In this document: piece after piece, positions 19,801-28,643 of the stretch
Layout of the letters: each line of letters opens with the position of its first letter
How positions within the stretch are numbered: position 1 is the first letter of the stretch
Virus record (IMG/VR): IMGVR_UViG_3300021389_000008
Location: 31,967-95,966 of that record
Source of the DNA: a virus
DNA length: 64,000 bases
Reading direction: 5' to 3' (one strand)
Program-made: the position numbers and the translations under genes
The notes under the pieces: model-generated
The model's input: the letters and a program-made list of their open reading frames with translations, nothing else
What the model was told of the DNA's origin: nothing
The model's database searches: none

Positions 19801-20637
19801 TTCAATAAAGTCAGCGTCATCTGTTGTGTCTAATTTAAATTTAGAGAGGACAAGTTCCATCTTAAGTCTGTCTGCTCCAGCAGCATTCTCGTTTGATGTA
19901 CCTTGTGAGTTGTCCAATAGTGTAGTGTCTGTTGCACTATCTATAATTGTTTCTGTTACGTTTAGACCTATTCTATAACTTGGAGCAGCAGAATATTTCT
20001 CTAGAACAATTTGTTGTTTATCTACTAAACAGAAGAATCCTCTAATAAAAACAATACCTTCTGAAATACTAGCAAGAGATGCCCTACCTATCGGGTCGTC
20101 TGTAGTTGCTTTAATTGTAAACTCATTATTATTACCACCAACAACGTTAATCGTACCATCTTCAGAAATCGATACTTCTTGTAGTACCTCATTTTGATAG
20201 AATACTGGTGAGTTATAAACATCTGTACCCTGTGAATGGAAATGAAGGAATAGTGTTACAGGGTCGTCTGTAGTTTCTGCTGTAGAGTTTGTTACCTTTG
20301 CAACAACACCTGAACTTTTACCTTGAACATATTTACCATGAAATGCAGTTCTGTACGTTTCAACCGATGTTTGACCGCTAGCATTAGGATTAGCAGACTT
20401 GACCTTCACATAAAAGACATCCATGTCAATATCAGATTCCGCACCTGTTACTAATGAACCTTCTTCAAAGATATGAGAACCAAATCTCTCAATCTGTCCT
20501 TGAAGAATGGATTGGGATTGTGTTAGTTCTCTTGCTTGTAGAGGACGCCCAGCTCGATAAAGTATTTTACTATACTTTTTATCTTCTGAATAATCGTCAT
20601 AATACGGAGATATATTTAAATCTGTCTTTTCTGGCAT
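13864..20637 (-). CDS. Giant baseplate-periphery structural protein, DUF4815 type (2257 aa)
   Basis: The N-terminus (LNISPYYDDYSEDKKYSKIL, then YRAGRPLQARELTQSQSILQ) matches the DUF4815 pattern found in virion proteins of marine T4-like phages. Residues up to about 600 form that domain. Several ISKGKTSATGTITETRT-style beta units follow. A proline-rich, probably extended linker spans about residues 1540-1615. After it comes a GWGDPLAQSFLVEQSGG segment typical of the second structural part, then more beta domains. It occupies the position of T4 gp9/gp10 after gp8, so a role joining baseplate wedge to fibers is inferred. GAGTGG lies upstream; the start is preceded by a strong hairpin at 20660-20680. 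Confidence 0.8.
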   Translation of the reverse strand: MPEKTDLNISPYYDDYSEDKKYSKILYRAGRPLQARELTQSQSILQGQIERFGSHIFEEGSLVTGAESDIDMDVFYVKVKSANPNASGQTSVETYRTAFHGKYVQGKSSGVVAKVTNSTAETTDDPVTLFLHFHSQGTDVYNSPVFYQNEVLQEVSISEDGTINVVGGNNNEFTIKATTDDPIGRASLASISEGIVFIRGFFCLVDKQQIVLEKYSAAPSYRIGLNVTETIIDSATDTTLLDNSQGTSNENAAGADRLKMELVLSKFKLDTTDDADFIELARVNGGIIESKISRPQYGQIEQTLARRTFDANGDFVVNQFTHSLREHLNNTTNNGFYTEQYGGDADRFVMQISPGKAYVKGFEIDKIGTTSLNFAKARSTVTLAGSNTPVRLGNILRVTNAHGLPEFGNEGTNASQERYGDMDLYDTVQNSTNVNAGSPSFAGKHIGKARIRNVDLHSGASDSSGEYNQTTSIWNIYLFDIKMYTEVKANTFTGTFTEGDQIVSTNSAGQIVGTGIVAYNTSNTTVYIHDVTGGFYTGDTISTKGKTSATGTITETRTYNVDRTRGVTQASKDTTLQTFVGDAVADADNTLSGSISLTAQGALTGFGSRFASELKEGDIIIDGTGNERVIQTVTDSSNAQCTDNTGVSPISNGNVTRRRVRIHKQDQTAAIYAWPRDWVAEHTGKNVKVRRQHIVTINSGAFTISAGSQATFEARNTDNFSIAVVKASTDSGAFDAGDLLDIEDLSPNVTGNQLTCTLANNSGAVLKVTSTVLLTSPTSRSKTLNKSRLLKVTQPRSANGYYGTAYDDKEITLGVADVHKIHAIYEGGTAPVMPNASFGTVTGTFTQYETLVGQTSNARAILVYYAGSGAISHYRMVSGSFVENEVIVGASSSASVTISNVHQGSEDIKSRYFFDNGQRDGYYDLGKLTRKTGEPAPNGPLLICFDYFSAAAGEYFDVESYKSIDYDDIPVYSPNRIDLGGLEPDGTFELSDCIDFRPVAGQILGTSNFKIDNSKTPTNAIDLSNNTTGAVFAPFGYDTGRNFSDSRVGITQTHAITNDSPVPGSSVTGDIKFYVGRTDKVYLHKSGTFQTAVGIPSLSPTKPKGIDDAIELFELQVPAYTSSIKNVKVRSHDHRRFTMKDIGRINNRVTNLERITSLSLLEKDTQTKQILDADGFDRFKSGFLVDNFKGHRVGDVNHPDYNVAIDTELGAMRPKNFSQFFDISLNTALSSDYQKTGDLITLPYTTINLAQNDKASRHINVNPYHVFSFFGNVKLTPETDIWQDRDQLPEVRINREGNFDALVSENKNAMGTVWNEWQTTWAGKPEMVATEVQATSNGSWNGDPTQHGQWTSGFQVTREITETVETQTRTGVSTSVVEDFVETRNDRVVSVTLIPFMRARTIAIHCTNLKPNTFHYFFFDNERIDDFIAPTSSTYSHNGGTTVLSISKTDKNGELKANFFLPGGKFPTGQRELRVTSSYSNISSPNSHGSGMYQAQGHLTSTQTEVTSTRNGRVIRERTSGERQITKPGERTNILPWDTVAPPVPIPEIPPIREVYIELPPQILIEEVIIERIVEVEVPVISVIQSPPVFIPIPNDTTPPPVFVPPVPVSPPEPVVINEPIDTWRDFTGRNISPQFPEMERGWGDPLAQSFLVEQSGGTFATGIDVFFQSKDTHIPVSVEIRNMVNGYPGQIVMPFSVVTLNPSAVNISQDGSKATTFTFESPVYLQQDVEYCFVVYSNSNEYEAFISRMGEKDIATGQTIAGQPYAGSLFLSQNASTWTATQEDDLKFTIKRAVFNQSKTPKLVFENDALPTTKLQSNPIETYIGKNYVKVYNYSHGMYKSDSNVILSGITGNALNGVLRIATPSVSGTPSAGTYTVQQTSTTGSGTGCSVEIVVVNNNITSSTITNPGEGHAVGNTLTFTDFDGGTADCTIVIDKVGDTLGGFPIEELNRTLGYSTISNIEIDAFTIVPDLSSYDLKSSYGALESTVGGGSNSFATRNYYYDSIHTMIPNVIPPLTRVLAAVTRTPMDSPEGYNQGGNAYDKNSTQDFITLNDNAYFGTSSVVASPINEQNEMASTKSFTCTLQLQSATPNISPVIDVGTVGAIAILNRINNIDTSADVPGEPGSPVTNYIPSTDPDGDNNAMVYITRKVNLKTPATSLRVVADVFKPETTGVEVLYKVLKNDDSTPFDDLGWSYFNGDGSPDTAVESDARNFKENEWSVEDLPEFSAFSVKIVGKATNTSVIPMVSALRCLGLA

Positions 20638-20659
20638 AATTCCACTCTTTTATTTTAAT

Positions 20660-20680
20660 GTGGGGAACAAGTCCCCACGA
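20660..20680. other. GC-rich hairpin between gp8 and DUF4815 genes
   Basis: GTGGGGA-ACAAG-TCCCCAC forms a 7 bp stem in the 44-base gap. On neither strand is it followed by a T run, so it is not a classic terminator. It could be an RNA processing or stability element between the two genes. Confidence 0.4.
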
Positions 20681-20681
20681 A

Positions 20682-22163
20682 TTACATTTCGATGATAAGT
20701 TTAATATCTTCGATTTGGTCAGCAGCACGTGTTACCGCACCTCTGTTTTCAACATATAATAAATTACCACTGAATCTTTCTACTTCGGGGAATGCAGCAT
20801 CTACTGAAGAAACATCACTAATACTACTTGAACCTCTGAATACTGTATCAGAAGCTGTAAAGGCGACATATTGACCTTTAGCATTGGCAATCGGTTGGTG
20901 AGTAACAACGTTACCACTAACTGAAATCACTCTTGATTTTGCAGTTCCAGCCACTTCTGTACCAGCAGAAGCAATTAAGTCATCAACCTCTAAAGAACTA
21001 GCGTTTGCAAGTGTCATTTTTGAACATACATTTGCAGTTGTATCTGTAAACACAGATGTAGTACCCTTAGCAAATGGGTCTTGTAGAAGACCGATTCTTC
21101 TAAAGTCATTATCTGTTGGGAAGTCCCCTGAACCTTCAGCAAACTCAAATCTTGAGTTTACAATGATATGGTTACCACCAAGTTCTTCAACTGGGTCTGC
21201 ACCATGTCCGTTCATAGGTGAAATTATTGGTGTTAATACCGCACCCGAACCAGCAACAAGTCCTGATTGACCTGATTCAGCAAGTTCGATTGAAGCACGT
21301 TTGTAACCCGAACCATATGCGGTTGTGGTTAAGTTAACTGCATCGATAGCGCCATCACTACCAACAACAATTGAACATGTAGCACCTGTACCGTCACCAG
21401 CAATTGGAACTCCAGTATATGTTCCAGCAGTGTAACTTGCACCACCGTTATCAACTCTTACGTGATATATAGCACCATTAACTGCACTATTCTCAACATC
21501 CCACAATGATGAAGAATCGTCTGTTGCAGTAGAACCCAATGTACCATTAGTACCAGTACCAGCAACAGCTGCTACAGCACCAAGAGTTTTAACTGGGATG
21601 AAATCTGAAGTAACATATTTGATTGTATCAGCGGCAGTAACTGTATACATATATTTCCAAATATATCCTTGTGGATAAGCGTTGTTTGAACCATCAACAT
21701 CTGAAGTGTAAATTAAAGATGTTGCGGATGTTCCTGTAGGTTTAACGTTTGAACCAACTACAGCGCCTGCACTGTTTCTTGCAGTTCTAATACATTTGTA
21801 TACATTGTAGTCATCTGTCATTACATAGAATTTACCACCCCATAGATTACTACCATTATTTGGTGTAGTGTTTGCTGTACTGTAATCGTGTGCGTACTCA
21901 TCGTAAATTGTGTTTAGAGTCCAATCGTATCTTGGTAAACAATGTGATACATCACCACTACCCACTTTCTTCATTGAAAGCATGTCATCAAATGAATCCA
22001 TCTCTTCGCTGGTTCCGTTTACTGGAACAGGGGGTGAAGTATCAGTTGGCCATGCGTGTGACCTTCCTATGAAAATATACGTTGATGAAGCTGATTCACC
22101 AAAGTCCTCTTTGAACTGTTTCGCATTATGGGTACGAAACTTTTCTGTTATAATTGCTGCCAT
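20682..22163 (-). CDS. gp8: Baseplate wedge subunit gp8
   Basis: The start FRTHNAKQFKEDFGESASST, then YIFIGRSHAWPTD, and the stretch WGGKFYVMTDDYNVYKCI plus YPQGYIWKYMYTVTAADTIK are characteristic of T4 gp8. At 493 aa it is longer than T4 gp8 (about 334 aa), mainly by Gly/Thr-rich insertions after residue 200. It acts in the wedge with gp6 and gp7. GGAGAT is a clear ribosome site. A late promoter (22196-22203) lies just before it, so gp8 can be transcribed apart from gp7. Confidence 0.88.
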   Translation of the reverse strand: MAAIITEKFRTHNAKQFKEDFGESASSTYIFIGRSHAWPTDTSPPVPVNGTSEEMDSFDDMLSMKKVGSGDVSHCLPRYDWTLNTIYDEYAHDYSTANTTPNNGSNLWGGKFYVMTDDYNVYKCIRTARNSAGAVVGSNVKPTGTSATSLIYTSDVDGSNNAYPQGYIWKYMYTVTAADTIKYVTSDFIPVKTLGAVAAVAGTGTNGTLGSTATDDSSSLWDVENSAVNGAIYHVRVDNGGASYTAGTYTGVPIAGDGTGATCSIVVGSDGAIDAVNLTTTAYGSGYKRASIELAESGQSGLVAGSGAVLTPIISPMNGHGADPVEELGGNHIIVNSRFEFAEGSGDFPTDNDFRRIGLLQDPFAKGTTSVFTDTTANVCSKMTLANASSLEVDDLIASAGTEVAGTAKSRVISVSGNVVTHQPIANAKGQYVAFTASDTVFRGSSSISDVSSVDAAFPEVERFSGNLLYVENRGAVTRAADQIEDIKLIIEM

Positions 22164-22195
22164 TTTTAGTTATCTCCTACAGATATTTATTATAC

Positions 22196-22203
22196 TATTT
22201 ATA
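22196..22203 (-). promoter_or_regulatory. T4-type late promoter before gp8
   Basis: TATAAATA on the minus strand, 33 bases before the gp8 ATG; a second AATAAATA copy sits at 22183-22190. The resulting leader of about 27 bases contains the GGAGAT ribosome site, in contrast to the leaderless arrangement at other late genes. Confidence 0.7.
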
Positions 22204-22206
22204 CAG

Positions 22207-25200
22207 TTATGCCGACTTTACGTAGGCAGAATATGATAAATCTATGCGTTTTCTTTCGTTAGTCTTAAACTTAGGCATAAACATCTTCGGATAAACAAAA
22301 TCCAAATCTGAAATTCTAAGTCCTTCGGGTATGGAATCTTCATTTAACATGGTTCCATATCCGTCCTCCATCAATATACCATCATCTTCTTCATCTTTAA
22401 TATAATAGGAGATGCGATATGTCTGCTGACCGCTCATTGTATTTATGGTTTTAAATGTTGGGCCAAATGGGATATATGTTGTAATACTATTTTCAGAAGC
22501 TTCTTCGTCTGTTATCGGTGAACCATCTTCCATCACCAATCTTAAACCGTCTTCTGTCAATGTATATTTATCATCATAATCAATTGTAGCTTCTGAGACA
22601 AAGAATGTTTTTTCTTCGTCTGTTGTAGCACTTTCTAATCTTATATTGAACTCACCATCCTCTGATATGAAGGTGGAACCAAACTCACCTTTAACGATAG
22701 CACCCAGTTGTTCTTCTGCTCTCATTAAACATGCATCTTCTTCGAATTCTATATAACAACCGTCTTCCATAATGAGTTTTTCTTCACTATGTACATGTAA
22801 ACTTTGTATCTTACCTTGGTCAGCTGCAACGAACTTTCTATTATGATAATCAAGTGTTATTTGATTGTCCATTAAATTGACTGAACCTACAGACCTAACA
22901 ACACCTCTTACATTATCTACTCTAACTGAAGGAACTGATTTATTAACAATCTTAAGGATGTTCATATGTCGACTTCTATGTGAAGAATCACCATATTCTG
23001 TTCTTGGTTCTGTTATTCCACCACCAGTTCTAGGGTCTGTATTAGATACAGGTTGTCCTGCTTCGTCAAGCGTTAATAGTCCAACACCACCTTCGGGGCC
23101 TGTTGAAGACATGTCTGCATGGAGTAAATATGTTCTCAATGAGTTTGAGAATGCATCGGGTACATACAAAACAGGTTTCATAACCAAGATAATTGTTGGT
23201 ACAAATTTAGATGTAGGTGAAATACCTGTTACTGACTTTTCTAGTCCAACCTCACCAAAGAATATATGTCCAGCAGGATGTAACAAGTCCTTTACTACTG
23301 ACCTGTATTTGTTAATAGACTCTGCAACTTTAATTACATATGAGTGTGTTTGATAATACAAACTATCTTGTAAGTGGTTAGCGGAAGTATTGAGTTGTCC
23401 TTTGTCTGTGACAAACTGTTCTTGCATGTTACCTTCACCAGCAAACTTACCAATACCATTATATGGATTTGTTTTTAAAATCTTAAATGTGTCGACATTG
23501 TTAAATGCAACAGTCTCATTATCAGCGAAACAGCCACTTAAGTTTTTATACACTAGTATGTGTCTTGTTGCATCATACTTAACAATGGTTGCAGTACTTC
23601 CTGAAACTTGTCCTTCAATGACTACATTTTGTTGTGGTACTGCTGATGGACTACTAATTAACATTGGGAAGAAACTAGTATCTGATAAAATACCATCTGA
23701 ATAGAAATGACTACCCTGTTCGATGAGATTTATAGATGTGATACCACCGATATCATCTGAGTATGCAAATAATCTAGCACCCTCACCTCTAGTAACCTGT
23801 GTTTCGACATTCACTCTACTAGTGGATGTTGTACCACCAATAATTGTTTCCCCATTTTGGTATCCACCAGTGTCTGTCGGCAATCGTTTGACCACTAGTC
23901 GGTTTCTATCTTCTTCTATACGCAAGATAGTAGATGTTGCACCAGTTGTGCCACCTGTAACTGTTTCACCAACTTCAAATCCACTAAGGTCATTAAAGTA
24001 AATGTAACCACCAGGCCAACAAGCAGGGACTTGTTCGTATCCACTACCACCTGATTTAATTCGTACACTTCTAACATTTCCTATGGTAGTTTCTAGTACA
24101 ATGGTATCTCCATTGTTTGTATTATCTTCATATGTTAGTCTGTTAAATTCGGTATATAAGTCGACTCTATCGCCAGCATTCAAACCTGCAGTGAATACAA
24201 CTCTATCGTTTCTATGTGTATAATCGTGTGTAGTGTAAGTAGTGTTTGGTGTTTGTCTTATATCATTTTTAAAAACTACAAGGTCTGCATCATTGAAGAA
24301 TATTGCCATACCATTGTCATCTGTAACTCCAGCACCACCAAATAGTGTTTGCCCTTGAGTTGCAGTAATAGTAAAGTGACCATATGCTGTACCACCTTCG
24401 AGCATGACTTCGTCACCTACAGAACCAATTACTGCTTCTGCACCACCACCTGAAGTTCCAACATTATCAAATACAATTAAGTCCTCACCCTCATAACCAG
24501 TACCTTCTGCATCGATGTAGATTTTAGTGATACCACCTCTAGTCAAACCATCAACAGCACCTCTAGCGTTTAGTGCTGTGTGATTACTTTTACTTCCAGT
24601 GAATTCTATAATATCATTCTTAGTGTATAATGAACCTAAACCTTGTTGTTCGAATAATAGTCCACCTTCATCTTCACCTTCTAGTAAGATGACACCGTTA
24701 TCGTCATGCGATACATAAGTTGAAGAGGATTCTCTACTAACTTGATTGATGATACCTAATACAGTACCAGTATATTCTGTTATACCATCTCTGTCAATGA
24801 AAGTTACTACACTACCTTGAGTGAATGTGCCTGAGTGATTTATAGTAATCTCTAAGGCATACTCTTTTGCATCGAAGTTATCTACGAACACATTTTCGAT
24901 AATAGCTTCTGCTTCTACAAATTTGCTGTTGGGGGTGTATTGAATAATTCTATCTGTTGCAGATGGTAGTCCTGTATCTACTACAACACGTAATCTTCTA
25001 ATTTCGTTATAACCCGATTCAGATATATACTGTGTTTCATTATCGGGATATCTAATTGTTGCATCCTCACCGTACAACAATCTCATAAGGAACTTGACTG
25101 ATTCAGCAGTACCTTTTGATTGATATAAATCTTTTATGTTTTTAATCGTAAGTCTACGATTAACAGTATTACCAATATCTAAAGATGGGATTAAATCATT

Positions 25201-25746
25201 TTGGAAATACTGAAGGAATTCTTCTGTTGTTCTGTCTACATCTGAATAGTCTAACAACTTATTTGTTGCAAGAACTGTATTCTGTTTGAAACTTTCTACA
25301 ACTGCTGTTTGTAAAGACTCTCTACCAGTAATAGTTTCTTCTTTTTGAAAACCATGTCCTTCAATTGTCTGTACATATAGTTTATCAGTTGTAACTAATG
25401 TTATCTTACCAACTGACTTACTTTTACTACCAACAACATACTCACCCTTAATAAACGGGGAAGCAGTCTTTTCTGTGTTAGTAATACTTTGTTCTGTGAC
25501 TATGTTTCTTGACTCATCACTAAACCTGTTAGAGACGGTGCCGTCTTCTAATATTAAGTCCCCGACACCGTCTTCTAAACTCAAGTTATCTAAAGTAGAT
25601 TGTGAAGAGAGAGTAATAATCTCTGCTTCTAAAAATTCAAAGTACGCCTTTAGAAAGCTTTCAAGCGCTGGAGATTCTTCCTTCAAATACTCGGGAAGTA
25701 AAGAAGGAAGTCTCGAACTCAAACTATCTGTTTGGTACTCTTGCAT
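22207..25746 (-). CDS. Baseplate wedge protein, gp7-like (1179 aa)
   Basis: Its place between gp6 and gp8 and its length (T4 gp7 is about 1030 aa) support gp7. The N-terminus (LPSLLPEYLKEESPALESFL, then KAYFEFLE) and TTEEFLQYFQNDLIPSLD are found in marine T4-like gp7-type proteins. Many acidic LxxEDG motifs recur (GDLILEDGTVS, LRLVMEDGSPI, GILMEDGYGT), especially in the last 300 residues. In T4, gp7 links the gp6 ring to gp10 and gp8. I see no direct sequence match to T4 gp7 itself, so the call rests on synteny and the marine-phage pattern. Confidence 0.65.
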   Translation of the reverse strand: MQEYQTDSLSSRLPSLLPEYLKEESPALESFLKAYFEFLEAEIITLSSQSTLDNLSLEDGVGDLILEDGTVSNRFSDESRNIVTEQSITNTEKTASPFIKGEYVVGSKSKSVGKITLVTTDKLYVQTIEGHGFQKEETITGRESLQTAVVESFKQNTVLATNKLLDYSDVDRTTEEFLQYFQNDLIPSLDIGNTVNRRLTIKNIKDLYQSKGTAESVKFLMRLLYGEDATIRYPDNETQYISESGYNEIRRLRVVVDTGLPSATDRIIQYTPNSKFVEAEAIIENVFVDNFDAKEYALEITINHSGTFTQGSVVTFIDRDGITEYTGTVLGIINQVSRESSSTYVSHDDNGVILLEGEDEGGLLFEQQGLGSLYTKNDIIEFTGSKSNHTALNARGAVDGLTRGGITKIYIDAEGTGYEGEDLIVFDNVGTSGGGAEAVIGSVGDEVMLEGGTAYGHFTITATQGQTLFGGAGVTDDNGMAIFFNDADLVVFKNDIRQTPNTTYTTHDYTHRNDRVVFTAGLNAGDRVDLYTEFNRLTYEDNTNNGDTIVLETTIGNVRSVRIKSGGSGYEQVPACWPGGYIYFNDLSGFEVGETVTGGTTGATSTILRIEEDRNRLVVKRLPTDTGGYQNGETIIGGTTSTSRVNVETQVTRGEGARLFAYSDDIGGITSINLIEQGSHFYSDGILSDTSFFPMLISSPSAVPQQNVVIEGQVSGSTATIVKYDATRHILVYKNLSGCFADNETVAFNNVDTFKILKTNPYNGIGKFAGEGNMQEQFVTDKGQLNTSANHLQDSLYYQTHSYVIKVAESINKYRSVVKDLLHPAGHIFFGEVGLEKSVTGISPTSKFVPTIILVMKPVLYVPDAFSNSLRTYLLHADMSSTGPEGGVGLLTLDEAGQPVSNTDPRTGGGITEPRTEYGDSSHRSRHMNILKIVNKSVPSVRVDNVRGVVRSVGSVNLMDNQITLDYHNRKFVAADQGKIQSLHVHSEEKLIMEDGCYIEFEEDACLMRAEEQLGAIVKGEFGSTFISEDGEFNIRLESATTDEEKTFFVSEATIDYDDKYTLTEDGLRLVMEDGSPITDEEASENSITTYIPFGPTFKTINTMSGQQTYRISYYIKDEEDDGILMEDGYGTMLNEDSIPEGLRISDLDFVYPKMFMPKFKTNERKRIDLSYSAYVKSA

Positions 25747-25756
25747 ATATATCTAC

Positions 25757-26236
25757 TTAAGCAAAACTTACTGTTGCGCCAGTGTTTGCGACTAGGTTCC
25801 ATGCAGTACCAGTCCAAATCAATACAACAGCTTCACCTTGTGAATCCAATACGATTTGTGGAGCAGCTGTAGTTGACTTCTGCCAATTAGTAACTGTAAC
25901 TCTACCTTCGTATGAAGATGCTGGTTCTGTGCCTGCGATAATAATTTTTAACTGACCAACTGCAGTACCATCATCCAACGTAAAGTTGGTATGAGCACCC
26001 CAACCATTACCATTAATAATAGTAACGAATGAAGATGCAAGGTCTGTTGCACTTGCTGTTAAAGTTGTGATATCGTCACTCGCCAAGAATGTAGGGATGT
26101 TTTTAAAAAGTTGAGCAATAGTCATCTTTTTATTAACAGGTGTACCGCCTGGGTTGTCTACGATATGTAGTAAATCATCTCCACCAATTGCTGCGTCAGC
26201 AACCGCTGTTAATGCGCTAATTTTTTTATCTGCCAT
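25757..26236 (-). CDS. Small structural protein between gp6 and gp7 (159 aa)
   Basis: It begins MADKKISALTAVADAAIGGD, then DLLHIVDNPGGTPVNKKMTI, a start commonly seen in phage tail/baseplate-associated proteins. The C-terminal 100 residues (FTLDDGTAVGQLKIIIAGTE, then LIWTGTAWNLVANTG) resemble fiber tip domains of marine phages. A GGAGAA ribosome site precedes it. An 81-base gap before gp6 holds a CTAGGcACAC/GTGTCCTAG hairpin. The exact role is unknown. Confidence 0.65.
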   Translation of the reverse strand: MADKKISALTAVADAAIGGDDLLHIVDNPGGTPVNKKMTIAQLFKNIPTFLASDDITTLTASATDLASSFVTIINGNGWGAHTNFTLDDGTAVGQLKIIIAGTEPASSYEGRVTVTNWQKSTTAAPQIVLDSQGEAVVLIWTGTAWNLVANTGATVSFA

Positions 26237-26279
26237 TTTGTTTTTCTCCTATAAAAACCAAGTTAATGGAATGCTACTC

Positions 26280-26304
26280 TAGGCACACACCATGTGTCCT
26301 AGAC
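26280..26304. other. Hairpin in gap between gp6 and the 159-aa gene
   Basis: CTAGG-c-ACAC / GTGT-CCTAG gives nine paired bases with one bulge. There is no T run after it on the minus strand, so it is more likely a processing site than a terminator. Confidence 0.35.
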
Positions 26305-26317
26305 CACTTTATGCATA

Positions 26318-28192
26318 CTAATATGATGTACTAGATGTTGAGTTATACCCAACACCAGCACTACTTTCACCACTTGCGATGGTGTCTATCTCACCTTTAA
26401 CCGAAATCATTTGTTGGTCGATGTCAACTAGATTACCTCTAGAAGCAACAACATCAAATGATGCTGGTATAATGGTGAAGTCAATCGTACTATCTGTCTT
26501 CTCTGTTGAAGTGAAGAAGATATTATTAATTGAAATTTTACCAGTAGAATACTCAACTGTTCCAGCTGAATTATCTAGATAAATTCTTGTTGCGCCTGAT
26601 AGATAGAATCTTCTTAGATTTCCTTTTCCATCATCGTCAAAATATTGTGTGTTTACTGTGTCCCCTGACACTTTGAAACCAGTGGTAACTATGATACCAC
26701 CTATTTCTGTTGCATAACCTGCTACAGGGTTGTAGAACCCATTACCAAAGTCTACTGTAACACCTTTGGATTGGTCTGTACTCACTTTCTGTGATTTACG
26801 TAATCTTAGGTTTGTGATGTTAGAAAGTATAGAATCATTTGCTTCGTCTATAGATTTCACTAAATTAGAATGTCTGAATATAGAATCGAAGTTACTTAAA
26901 TTAGATGCATCAAATGTGTTAATAGCATTGGTTATAATACTCTCAAGTTCACCTTTACTTAGTGTGGTTCCAGCAGGGTTATATTTGAATGTAGTAGAAA
27001 TTAATATCTTAATAATCTCGGGGTTGACAATAGTTGGTCTAACTGTTAACATGTTTAATGCATTCAGTTTTTGGACAACTTGTTTCTGTTCTACTTCTGA
27101 TAGGTAGTCTGCGTTCTTAGGTTTAAGTGCAATAAACACTTTACCATATTCGGGTGGATTGTTGTCTTCACCACCCCATACTGCAACTGCATCTGCGTTT
27201 GGATAATACTCACTGACCTTTGCTTTATAGTCATTCAACGTTACCAGTCTGTTTTGTGAAGTGTAAAACTTTGTTGCTTTAAATTTGATTGAGTCGATAG
27301 ATTCTTTTTCAGAACCACCAGCGGCCTTGCTACTAGTCAATACAGAAATATTACTGAAACCATTAATACCATTTACAGGTGTGAATGTCTGAGCACCATT
27401 TGCATGATAGTCATCGACTACGATATAAGTTACTGTAATGATGTCACCATCTTTAAGAGCTGCACCTAGTACACCATCCCCAAAATATATTTCTCTATAC
27501 CCATCTTCGTTTTCTTGTTCATAGAATACTTTAGATGTAGTTGTGATATTTGAGATACCAGTTGACAGTGTGTAAGTAGAAGAAGTCCCACCTGAATTCA
27601 CACTTATTTGGATGTGTTGTTTATCTACTCTGGCATTACTAAGGACAAACTTTGGATTTGACATTTGTGTATCAAATACAAAGGTATCATTTGCATAAGT
27701 GCCTTGTGTGAGTCCTACGTTTGAATATCTAAATTCATTTCCGTTCTGAGATGGTTTCACACTCTCTGTAACAACAAAATCATAAGTACTTCCATCATAT
27801 ACAGTTTGATAGATTGAACCCCTGTTGAGTGTCATGTCGCCAGAAGTTGGTATACTACCATCGCCATTTCTAACACTTGAAACAGTCAAATCAACAAGTG
27901 CTGTTGCACCAGTTTCTGAAGAGGGAACAAATCCTAAATCTTTAGCACGAGATACTACATTCTTTCTTATCTGTGCGGAATCAAGAAACAATTCACTACC
28001 AGCAATGTTAGTGTTAACTGCACTGATATGAGAAGAGTATGCAAGAAGGTCAATCAATACTGACATAGTTGACCCTTCGAAGTTATAATCTTTTAGTTGG
28101 TCTTGTCCCTTTAAAAAGTCTTTTAGATTCAGAGCAATATTATCAAAGTCTAATTCCGTAATGTTTAATTGTGAACTGTTTACTTTTGCCAT
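26318..28192 (-). CDS. gp6: Baseplate wedge subunit gp6
   Basis: At 624 aa it is close to T4 gp6 (660 aa) and belongs to the gpJ-like baseplate family. Supporting segments are SQLNITELDFDNIALNLKDF near the N-terminus, LKDYNFEGSTMSVLIDLLAY (the conserved FEGS-LIDLLAY block), FYEQENEDGYREIYFGDGVL, and VTLNDYKAKVSEYYPNADAV. It forms the inner ring of the wedge with gp25 and gp53. It lies one base after gp25, so the two should be co-translated. Confidence 0.9.
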   Translation of the reverse strand: MAKVNSSQLNITELDFDNIALNLKDFLKGQDQLKDYNFEGSTMSVLIDLLAYSSHISAVNTNIAGSELFLDSAQIRKNVVSRAKDLGFVPSSETGATALVDLTVSSVRNGDGSIPTSGDMTLNRGSIYQTVYDGSTYDFVVTESVKPSQNGNEFRYSNVGLTQGTYANDTFVFDTQMSNPKFVLSNARVDKQHIQISVNSGGTSSTYTLSTGISNITTTSKVFYEQENEDGYREIYFGDGVLGAALKDGDIITVTYIVVDDYHANGAQTFTPVNGINGFSNISVLTSSKAAGGSEKESIDSIKFKATKFYTSQNRLVTLNDYKAKVSEYYPNADAVAVWGGEDNNPPEYGKVFIALKPKNADYLSEVEQKQVVQKLNALNMLTVRPTIVNPEIIKILISTTFKYNPAGTTLSKGELESIITNAINTFDASNLSNFDSIFRHSNLVKSIDEANDSILSNITNLRLRKSQKVSTDQSKGVTVDFGNGFYNPVAGYATEIGGIIVTTGFKVSGDTVNTQYFDDDGKGNLRRFYLSGATRIYLDNSAGTVEYSTGKISINNIFFTSTEKTDSTIDFTIIPASFDVVASRGNLVDIDQQMISVKGEIDTIASGESSAGVGYNSTSSTSY

Positions 28193-28193
28193 T

Positions 28194-28616
28194 TTATCTT
28201 ACCCTCGTTACTGCGATTTTTACGGATTGGTCTTTTACTCCATTTTTAATACTATATGATACTGATACATCTAGTGTGTTGGTATCGAATTTATCTTCAT
28301 CTATACGAATTGTTACATTCTCAACTCTTGGTTCAAAGGTTGTTATAGTTTTAGATAACGATTCCCCAACTCTTCGGATTCCTCTATCTGTATTTAATTC
28401 AAATAGTTTACTTGTTAGATTGCCACCAAAGCCTGGTTTGAATGGTCTTTCATATGCATTTGTTAGAACAATATTTCTTACTGCCCTTTTAATAGATGCA
28501 ACATCTGTTTTCCTAGTCACATCGCCAGTAACTGGATGTGGTTGAAACAATAAATCCAAATCAGAATATAAATTTGAAGTTGCTACGGTTGAAGCATTGT
28601 TTTTTACATCTTTCAT
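28194..28616 (-). CDS. gp25: Baseplate wedge subunit gp25
   Basis: The family motif NAYERPFKPGFGGNLTSKLF is plain at residues 54-73, the signature of T4 gp25 and type VI TssE proteins. Length (140 aa) is close to T4 gp25 (132). It sits in the wedge core with gp6 and gp53. A late promoter lies five bases before its ATG and no ribosome site is visible, so a leaderless late transcript starting at this gene is predicted. Confidence 0.92.
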   Translation of the reverse strand: MKDVKNNASTVATSNLYSDLDLLFQPHPVTGDVTRKTDVASIKRAVRNIVLTNAYERPFKPGFGGNLTSKLFELNTDRGIRRVGESLSKTITTFEPRVENVTIRIDEDKFDTNTLDVSVSYSIKNGVKDQSVKIAVTRVR

Positions 28617-28621
28617 AGTTC

Positions 28622-28629
28622 TATTTATA
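28622..28629 (-). promoter_or_regulatory. T4-type late promoter, 5 bases before gp25 ATG
   Basis: TATAAATA on the minus strand, then GAACT, then the gp25 ATG at 28616. It is the third case of the exact N5 spacing. Confidence 0.75.
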
Positions 28630-28643
28630 CGTTCTTACAGCGC

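Noticed and set aside
20660-20680. Rho-independent terminator before the DUF4815 gene
   Set aside because: Strong stem, but no T run follows on either strand; kept only as a hairpin.
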